Source of the DNA: Hyphomicrobium sp.
GTDB lineage: Bacteria; Pseudomonadota; Alphaproteobacteria; Rhizobiales; Hyphomicrobiaceae
Assembly: GCA_030148725.1 (NCBI GenBank)
Contig: JASBSU010000025.1
Span: 1-64,000 of the forward strand
Direction: 5' to 3'
DNA length: 64,000 nucleotides
A program made the translations under genes and the position numbers. Within the stretch, counting starts at the first letter, position 1; every line of letters starts with the position of its first letter. Positions 50,766 to 64,000 of the stretch are shown here, piece by piece. The notes below the pieces were generated by a model that did not search any database, was not told where the DNA came from, and saw only the letters and a program-made list of their open reading frames with translations.

Positions 50766-50841
50766 AGGGGTGTAGCTCAATTGGTAGAGCGTCGGTCTCC
50801 AAAACCGAAGGTCGGGGGTTCGAGACCCTCCGCCCCTGCCA
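50766..50841 (+). tRNA. tRNA-Trp (CCA)
   Basis: A 76-nt cloverleaf: acceptor AGGGGTG/CGCCCCT, D arm AGCTCAATTGGTAGAGC, anticodon CCA in loop TCTCCAAAA, T arm GGGGGTTCGAGACCC, encoded CCA. It directly precedes secE, as in many proteobacteria. Confidence 0.97.
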
Positions 50842-50941
50842 AATTCGTTTGGACGCATCCGAGCAGAGGGCGCCGGATGTGCCAACAGCCGTCGCCGAGG
50901 GTGCGGCCGGTTGTCGCATGGCGCCCGGGAAAGTCAGATTA

Positions 50942-51139
50942 ATGGCCAAATACAACCCGGTCGAGTTTATTCAGGAGGTTCGCCAGGAAGTCTCCAAGGT
51001 GACTTGGCCCACCTGGAAAGAGGTGTGGATCACCACCCTCATGGTTTTGATCATGGTCAGTCTTGCCTCGGTGTTCTTCCTCGTTACCGATCAGGCGCTC
51101 GGGTATCTCGTCCGGCTGGTGCTGGGCGGTGGGCGCTGA
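50942..51139 (+). CDS. secE: Preprotein translocase subunit SecE
   Basis: A 65-residue single-span SecE, the short form found in most bacteria. It has the family signature EFIQEVRQEVSKVTWPTWKE and one C-terminal membrane helix (TTLMVLIMVSLASVFFLV). It forms the SecYEG channel. The ATG at 50942 is chosen because it gives the usual MAKYNPVEF start; the frame is open upstream. It is the first gene of the secE-nusG-rplK-rplA cluster, between tRNA-Trp and nusG. Confidence 0.95.
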   Translation: MAKYNPVEFIQEVRQEVSKVTWPTWKEVWITTLMVLIMVSLASVFFLVTDQALGYLVRLVLGGGR

Positions 51140-51198
51140 GCCGGAGCTAAAAACTAGTGAATATCCAAGTTGCGCAGACGGGCGCTGAAAGAGCGGCA

Positions 51199-51735
51199 AT
51201 GGCGACGCGCTGGTACATCGTCCACGCTTACACGAACTTCGAGCGAAAAGTGGCTGATGCCATTCGCGAACGCGCCAAGGCAGCGGGCCTTGAGCACCTC
51301 TTTGAGGAAGTCCTCGTGCCGACCGAAGAGGTCGTCGAGGTCAAGCGCGGTCGCAAGGTGCAGGCAGAGCGCAAATTCCTTCCCGGCTATGTGCTGGTGA
51401 AGATGCAGATGACCGACCCGGCGTTTCTTCTGATCAAGAACACGCCGAAGGTCACCGGGTTTCTCGGCGCGGAAAATAAACCGATGCCGATCTCGGAGGA
51501 TGAAGCGATGCGCATCCTCCATCAGGTGAAGGAAGGCGTGGAGCGCCCGAAGCCCTCGATCACCTTCGAGGTGGGCGAACAGGTGAAAGTGGCCGATGGG
51601 CCGTTCGCCTCCTTCCAGGGCCACGTGGAAGAGGTCGACGAAGAGCGTTCGCGGCTCAAGGTTGCCGTCTCGATCTTCGGCCGTCCGACGCCGGTCGAGT
51701 TGGAGTTCGGCCAGGTGGAGAAGGTGCCGGCGTAG
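51199..51735 (+). CDS. nusG: Transcription antitermination factor NusG
   Basis: A 178-residue NusG: NGN domain ([32 protein letters not shown]) and C-terminal KOW domain ([20 protein letters not shown]). It travels with RNA polymerase, suppresses pausing and couples to Rho or ribosomes. The start at MATRWYIV matches the usual NusG start; a GTG at 51157 would add 14 residues of poor quality. It lies 59 bases after secE and before the rplK leader. Confidence 0.96.
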   Translation: MATRWYIVHAYTNFERKVADAIRERAKAAGLEHLFEEVLVPTEEVVEVKRGRKVQAERKFLPGYVLVKMQMTDPAFLLIKNTPKVTGFLGAENKPMPISEDEAMRILHQVKEGVERPKPSITFEVGEQVKVADGPFASFQGHVEEVDEERSRLKVAVSIFGRPTPVELEFGQVEKVPA

Positions 51736-51909
51736 GCCGGCGAGATTTGAGAATTTCGATGGACGCGCTTCGGCGCGTTCGTCTGTGAGCCCCGCAGGGC
51801 AGCCTTTCACGGGCCTCCCTGCGGACATCCGCGGGAGGGCCTGTGTGGCCCGTCGTACCGCTAACCCTGGGAAGGAAAGCCCCTTCCCGTCAAGTGCTAA
51901 GGGGAGACC
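51736..51909 (+). other. rplK leader region
   Basis: A 174-base untranslated stretch with a GACGCGC-TTCG-GCGCGTTC hairpin near its 5' end and a GGGAAGG/CCCTTCCC-like pairing near 51870. It may hold the L11-L1 autoregulatory site or a processing site; I see no clear terminator or gene. Confidence 0.4.
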
Positions 51910-52356
51910 ATGGCAAAGAAAATTGACGGCTATATCAACTTGCAGGTTCCGGCGGGGGCGGCCAATCCCTCGCCGCCGATCGGTCCCGCGCTCGGTCAGC
52001 GCGGCGTCAACATCATGGAGTTCTGCAAGTCGTTCAACGCCAAGACGAAGGACATGGAGCAGGGCACGCCCATTCCTGTGAAGATCACGGTCTACTCCGA
52101 CCGCTCGTTCACGTTCGAGATGCGCACGCCGCCCGCAACCTTCCTCATCAAGAAGGCTGCCGGCATGAAGCCGACCGGCAAGCCGGGCTCGGGTTCCAAG
52201 AACCCAGGGCGTGACGTTGCCGGCAAGATCAGCACGGCGCAGCTTCGCGAGATCGCAAAGGTCAAGCTGAAGGACATGAACACCGACGATATCGACCAGG
52301 CCACCCGTACGCTGGCTGGCTCCGCCCGTTCGATGGGCCTGCAGGTGACGGAGTAA
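51910..52356 (+). CDS. rplK: 50S ribosomal protein L11
   Basis: A 148-residue L11. N-terminal domain with [19 protein letters not shown] and the proline-rich helix that binds the GTPase centre, then the rRNA-binding C-terminal domain ([20 protein letters not shown]). It binds 23S rRNA at the factor centre and is a classical methylation target of PrmA. GGGGAG precedes the ATG. rplA follows after 5 bases. Confidence 0.98.
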   Translation: MAKKIDGYINLQVPAGAANPSPPIGPALGQRGVNIMEFCKSFNAKTKDMEQGTPIPVKITVYSDRSFTFEMRTPPATFLIKKAAGMKPTGKPGSGSKNPGRDVAGKISTAQLREIAKVKLKDMNTDDIDQATRTLAGSARSMGLQVTE

Positions 52357-52361
52357 GACCA

Positions 52362-53111
52362 ATGTCAGCAAAGCTCAGCGCAGAAGCAATCAAAGAGACG
52401 CGTCTTGCCGGTGGTAAGCGCCACGCCGCAGCCCTCAAGGGTCTCGACCGCGACAAGGCTTACTCCGTCGAAGAGGCGGTGAAGGTCATCAAGGGTCGCG
52501 CCAAGGCGAAGTTCGACGAGACGATCGAAGTTGCGATGAACCTTGGCGTCGATCCCAAGCACGCCGACCAGCTCGTGCGCGGCGTCTGCAACCTGCCGAA
52601 CGGTTCGGGCCGTACGGCGCGCGTTGCGGTGTTCGCACGCGGTGCGAAGGCGGAAGAAGCAAAGGCCGCTGGCGCCGATGTCGTCGGTGCGGAGGACCTC
52701 GTCGAGCAGGTGTCGAAGGGCACGATCAACTTCGATCGCTGCATCGCGACGCCGGACATGATGGGCCTCGTTGGCCGTCTCGGTAAGGTGCTCGGCCCGC
52801 GCGGCCTTATGCCGAACCCGCGTGTCGGCACCGTCACGATGGACGTCAAGACGGCCGTCCAGGGCGCCAAGGGCGGTTCGGTCGAGTTCCGCGTCGAGAA
52901 GGCGGGCATCGTGCACGCCGGCATCGGCAAGGCCAGCTTCACCGAGAACGCACTCGCCGAGAACATCAAAGCGTTCGTCGATGCCGTGGTGAAGGCGAAG
53001 CCGGCTGGTGCCAAGGGCACTTACGTCAAGAAGATCTCTCTCAGCTCGACGATGGGGCCCGGGGTCAAGATCGACTCCGCAAGCCTCGGCGGCGGGCAAG
53101 CCCTCGCCTAA
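52362..53111 (+). CDS. rplA: 50S ribosomal protein L1
   Basis: A 249-residue L1. It shows the domain-I start and [18 protein letters not shown], the universally conserved central motif. The C-terminal part has [20 protein letters not shown]. It forms the L1 stalk and, in bacteria, represses its own operon by binding mRNA. It is translationally linked to rplK (5-base gap). The 348-base rplJ leader follows. Confidence 0.98.
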   Translation: MSAKLSAEAIKETRLAGGKRHAAALKGLDRDKAYSVEEAVKVIKGRAKAKFDETIEVAMNLGVDPKHADQLVRGVCNLPNGSGRTARVAVFARGAKAEEAKAAGADVVGAEDLVEQVSKGTINFDRCIATPDMMGLVGRLGKVLGPRGLMPNPRVGTVTMDVKTAVQGAKGGSVEFRVEKAGIVHAGIGKASFTENALAENIKAFVDAVVKAKPAGAKGTYVKKISLSSTMGPGVKIDSASLGGGQALA

Positions 53112-53459
53112 CGAGGGAACGGAATTCGTGCGCCGCTCGGCAACGGGCGGCGGACGATAGCCGGAGGATGCGCGAAAGCTCAGCCTCCGGAATCTGTCCG
53201 AGACTGTGGGTGCCGTCAGAGTCCTCCGACTCTTACAGCTTAAGCCCGATACGGGGCCCGCATGAGACAGGAGCGAACCCGGATTTCAGCTCTCCACAAG
53301 AGAGCGACAAAGCCGGTTTGAACCTGGGTCGGCACCGTGTCGCCTCGTGCGTCGCGGTTGGACAGAACAGCGTTGCCGGAAGCGAAATCGCTGATGGCGA
53401 CAGGTGCAACCCGCGGAGCAGTCTCAACAGGAGGCTGCTGCGTAAACTGGAGTGAGCAG
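53112..53459 (+). ncRNA. Ribosomal protein L10 leader (rplJ-rplL autoregulation)
   Basis: A 348-base gap between rplA and rplJ with several GC-rich pairings, for example CCGGAGG (53161-53167) with CCTCCGG (53193-53199). This position is where bacteria carry the L10(L12)4-binding leader RNA that represses rplJL. I identify it by position and folding potential, not by a covariance match. No convincing ORF lies in it. Confidence 0.65.
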
Positions 53460-53978
53460 GTGGATAGAGCCGCGAAACGTGAGCTCGTGACGTCGCTCAA
53501 CGCCGTGTTGAAAGACACGGGGTTGGTCGTTGTCGCCCACTATGCCGGAATGACGGTCGCTCAGCTCACCGATTATCGCCAGAAGGTCAAAGAAGCTGGC
53601 GGTAAGGTGAAGGTGGCCAAAAACCGGCTGGCAAAGCTCGCGCTGAAGGACACTTCGTACGAGCCGATCTCAGATCTCTTCAAGGGGCAGACTTGCGTCG
53701 CCTACTCGAAGGATCCGATCGCCGCAGCGAAGGCGTCGGTCGCATACGCCAAGGGGAATGAGAAGCTTGTCATTCTCGGCGGCGCCATGGGCTCGACAGT
53801 CCTTGACGCGAACGCTGTCAAGGCGCTCGCCGAACTGCCGTCTCTGGATGAACTCAGAGCGAAGCTCATCGGTCTTCTCAACGCGCCGGCGACGAAGATC
53901 GCCCGCACGGTCAAGGAGCCGGGAGCAAAGCTCGCACGCGTCATTCAGGCAAAGGCGTCGCAGGGCGAAGCTGCCTAA
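53460..53978 (+). CDS. rplJ: 50S ribosomal protein L10
   Basis: A 172-residue L10, the standard alphaproteobacterial length. It starts at GTG ([14 protein letters not shown]) after GGAG; the frame is open for 41 more codons upstream but these belong to the leader. Typical stretches are [14 protein letters not shown] and [20 protein letters not shown]-like [20 protein letters not shown]. It anchors L7/L12 dimers to 23S rRNA. rplL follows after 93 bases. Confidence 0.97.
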   Translation: MDRAAKRELVTSLNAVLKDTGLVVVAHYAGMTVAQLTDYRQKVKEAGGKVKVAKNRLAKLALKDTSYEPISDLFKGQTCVAYSKDPIAAAKASVAYAKGNEKLVILGGAMGSTVLDANAVKALAELPSLDELRAKLIGLLNAPATKIARTVKEPGAKLARVIQAKASQGEAA

Positions 53979-54071
53979 GGCACGGGCGGCGCCGCAAGGC
54001 GCCACGACACAAGGTACGCGCAGTTCAAGAACTGCATCAGTCATTAGGTTCGAACCGAAGGAAACTACATC

Positions 54072-54446
54072 ATGGCCGATCTTTCCAAGATCGTTGACGA
54101 TCTCTCCAGCCTGACCGTCCTCGAGGCGGCTGAGCTCGCAAAGATGCTCGAAGAGAAGTGGGGCGTGTCGGCGGCCGCTGCCGTTGCCGTCGCTGCGGCT
54201 CCGGGTGCTGCTGCTGCCGCTCCGGCGGAAGAGCAGACCGAGTTCACCGTCATCCTGAAGGCTGGCGGCGACAAGAAGATCAACGTCATCAAGGAAGTCC
54301 GCGCAATCACGGGTCTTGGCCTCAAGGAAGCCAAGGACCTCGTCGAGGCCGGCGGCAAGACCGTGAAGGAAGGCGTGACCAAGGACGAGGCTGCCAAGCT
54401 GAAGAAGCAGCTCGAGGACCAGGGCGCCACCGTCGAGGTGAAGTAA
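54072..54446 (+). CDS. rplL: 50S ribosomal protein L7/L12
   Basis: A 124-residue L12. N-terminal dimerisation domain ([20 protein letters not shown]), alanine-rich hinge (about residues 36-54), and C-terminal factor-binding domain ([33 protein letters not shown]). Multiple copies form the ribosomal stalk. It ends 220 bases before rpoB, a gap holding two perfect hairpins that may set the ratio of ribosomal protein to polymerase synthesis. Confidence 0.98.
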   Translation: MADLSKIVDDLSSLTVLEAAELAKMLEEKWGVSAAAAVAVAAAPGAAAAAPAEEQTEFTVILKAGGDKKINVIKEVRAITGLGLKEAKDLVEAGGKTVKEGVTKDEAAKLKKQLEDQGATVEVK

Positions 54447-54457
54447 TTGCTCGGGCG

Positions 54458-54510
54458 GCCGGCGCTTCGGCGCCGGCTGCCTACTTCGCCCACTCGCTGA
54501 ACGAGTGGGC
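54458..54510 (+). promoter_or_regulatory. Twin hairpins between rplL and rpoB
   Basis: Hairpin 1: GCCGGCGC/GCGCCGGC with a UUCG tetraloop (54458-54477). Hairpin 2: GCCCACTCG/CGAGTGGGC, 5-base loop (54488-54510). Neither has a full T-run; CTTTTTGG follows at about 54533. By analogy with the E. coli rplL-rpoB gap they may act as an attenuator or RNase III site. Confidence 0.55.
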
Positions 54511-54666
54511 AGCGGACGTCTCTCCGGAGGGTCTTTTTGGGGGTTCTGCAACTCCCAAACGGGCCTTCCGGTGAGCCGTTTCAAGGCTAAAGCAAGGGTT
54601 GGCGGCCCTTGCCATGCAGGCAGAAGTAGCGCGGGCCGTCACCTGCGCGGATGACAAGGAGCGAAA

Positions 54667-58818
<4,152 letters not shown>

Positions 58819-58833
58819 CGATCTAGGGATCAA

Positions 58834-58860
58834 GTCCGGGGCTCAGACAGGGCCCCGGAC
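58834..58860 (+). other. Hairpin in the rpoB-rpoC gap
   Basis: GTCCGGGGC (58834-58842) pairs perfectly with GCCCCGGAC (58852-58860), loop of 9. No T-run; probably an mRNA-stabilising or processing element. Confidence 0.5.
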
Positions 58861-58995
58861 AATGCGCATCACGGTCATGCGCGACGAAATCCGGGCTCAT
58901 GTGCGCCAGAGCCCACTTTCTGCGAGAGCCGCTGCCACCGGGTTCTCGCAAGCTGACACGGGGCGACGGCCGCCACGCCCCGAATGGAGAGACGG

Positions 58996-63216
<4,221 letters not shown>

Positions 63217-63239
63217 GGCGGTTCTGAGAAACGTTAAGG

Positions 63240-63272
63240 AGCGCGGTCGCCTTGTGCGGCCGCGCTTTTTTG
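63240..63272 (+). terminator. Rho-independent terminator of the rpoBC operon
   Basis: AGCGCGGTCGC (63240-63250) pairs with GCGGCCGCGCT (63256-63266) around a 5-base loop and runs into TTTTTT. It lies 24 bases after the rpoC stop. Confidence 0.92.
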
Positions 63273-63344
63273 TTTAGTCGGCCCTTTAAAATCGCAGTCT
63301 TCTGACACTTGTCGCCGTGTAGTAAAAAAAACTGTTCGTTGGTG

Positions 63345-63373
63345 TTGACCGGATTCAGATGGCTGTATATAGC
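63345..63373 (+). promoter_or_regulatory. Promoter of the rpsL (str) operon
   Basis: TTGACC (63345-63350), 17-base spacer, TATAGC (63368-63373) with an alternative TATATA two bases earlier. It lies in the 409-base gap between rpoC and rpsL, which otherwise holds only the terminator. A leader of about 245 bases would follow. Confidence 0.7.
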
Positions 63374-63625
63374 TCACGCCACTCTCACGGTAGGTGGTAG
63401 GACAATTTCGCGTCCGTTCATTCTGGACGCCTTGACCTAAACGCTGCCGTCGCAAAGCAGAGGACAAATTCGGACCAAGATCTGCGGCTCGCTGAGCTCG
63501 CTAGATCCTCTGGTTTTTTCGTGCCGGGCACGCACCTTTCGGAGGTGTGAGCTTGGCAGGTTCGGTTTGGCGCATGCGCTTAACAACGCATGATCAGACC
63601 GAGCATTCGTAGACGGAAGAGGCGC

Positions 63626-63997
63626 ATGCCGACTATTCAGCAGTTGATCCGGAAGCCCCGGACTCAGAAGACGTATCGCGAGAAGTCGCGCCACATGGAG
63701 GCATGCCCGCAGAAGCGCGGCGTTTGCACCCGTGTGTACACGACGACGCCGAAGAAGCCGAACTCGGCACTCCGTAAGGTCGCGAAGATCCGGCTGACCA
63801 ACGGCTACGAAGTCATCGGTTACATCCCGGGCGAAGGCCATAACCTGCAGGAGCACTCGGTGGTGCTCATTCGCGGCGGCCGCGTCAAAGACCTTCCCGG
63901 CGTCCGCTACCACATCATCCGCGGCGTGCTTGATACGCAGGGCGTCGCGGCCCGTCGTCAGCGCCGCTCGAAGTACGGTGCAAAGAGACCGAAGTGA
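63626..63997 (+). CDS. rpsL: 30S ribosomal protein S12
   Basis: A complete 123-residue S12. The decoding-site motif [15 protein letters not shown] and [16 protein letters not shown] carry the lysines whose mutation gives streptomycin resistance (Lys in PKKPNS and VKDLPG), both unmutated here. It sits at the A-site of the 30S subunit. The start is [10 protein letters not shown] after AGAGGCGC; twelve in-frame codons upstream are not part of the protein. It is the first gene of the str operon, continuing past the window edge. Confidence 0.98.
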   Translation: MPTIQQLIRKPRTQKTYREKSRHMEACPQKRGVCTRVYTTTPKKPNSALRKVAKIRLTNGYEVIGYIPGEGHNLQEHSVVLIRGGRVKDLPGVRYHIIRGVLDTQGVAARRQRRSKYGAKRPK

Positions 63998-64000
63998 TCG

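Overview
The window is high-GC DNA from an alphaproteobacterium, most likely of the order Hyphomicrobiales (Rhizobiales). This rests on an NdvA/ChvA-type cyclic glucan exporter, a TIGR01459-type HAD hydrolase, BP26-like SIMPL and small secreted proteins of rhizobial type, and the rplKAJL-rpoBC-rpsL arrangement with alphaproteobacterial-looking proteins. Genus is not decidable from what I can see. There is no rRNA, CRISPR array, transposase, integrase or phage gene.

Layout. (1) 1-4.8 kb, minus: a HlyD / RbbA-like / ABC-2 permease exporter operon, cut by the left edge. (2) 5.0-13.2 kb: an Hsp70-like ATPase, a CAU-anticodon tRNA, a SIMPL protein, an operon NTF2-like - panD - GNAT - nitrilase, small secreted proteins, a HAD hydrolase and a Pr6Pr membrane protein. 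(3) 13.3-16.4 kb: a ParB-like nuclease-fold protein, tRNA-Thr, two small secreted proteins, rlmB and tRNA-Tyr. (4) 16.4-41.9 kb, the most accessory part: a membrane-anchored metallophosphoesterase, a cupredoxin, an orphan TAXI binding protein, two heavy-metal-type RND efflux operons, ndvA, eutBC, a two-component system, a TonB-dependent receptor, an orphan ParA and an omega-amino-acid transaminase. (5) 42.2-49.5 kb, plus: an acyl-CoA ligase/GNAT fusion, an 88-residue unknown, a P-type cation ATPase, a cytochrome c and a zinc alcohol dehydrogenase. FNR/FixK-like palindromes precede the transcription units. (6) 49.6-64 kb: tRNA-Gly, a lipoprotein, a YbjQ protein, tRNA-Trp, then secE-nusG-rplK-rplA-rplJ-rplL-rpoB-rpoC and rpsL.

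How the parts fit. Metal and toxic-compound export is a repeated theme (RbbA-type exporter, two RND systems without an outer-membrane channel, a cupredoxin, a PepSY protein, a P-type ATPase). Beta-alanine metabolism appears twice (panD and the transaminase). Region 5 reads as an oxygen- or redox-responsive module, based on its promoters. The order tRNA-Thr, tRNA-Tyr, tRNA-Gly, tRNA-Trp, secE resembles the tRNA-tufB-secE neighbourhood of other Proteobacteria. Here tRNA-Tyr and tRNA-Gly are separated by about 33 kb of accessory genes, and no tuf gene is present between tRNA-Gly and secE.

I found no clear-cut new system. The best candidates for a second look are the FNR/FixK-like regulated module at 42.2-49.5 kb, the panD-GNAT-nitrilase operon, and the expanded tRNA-Tyr/tRNA-Gly interval.
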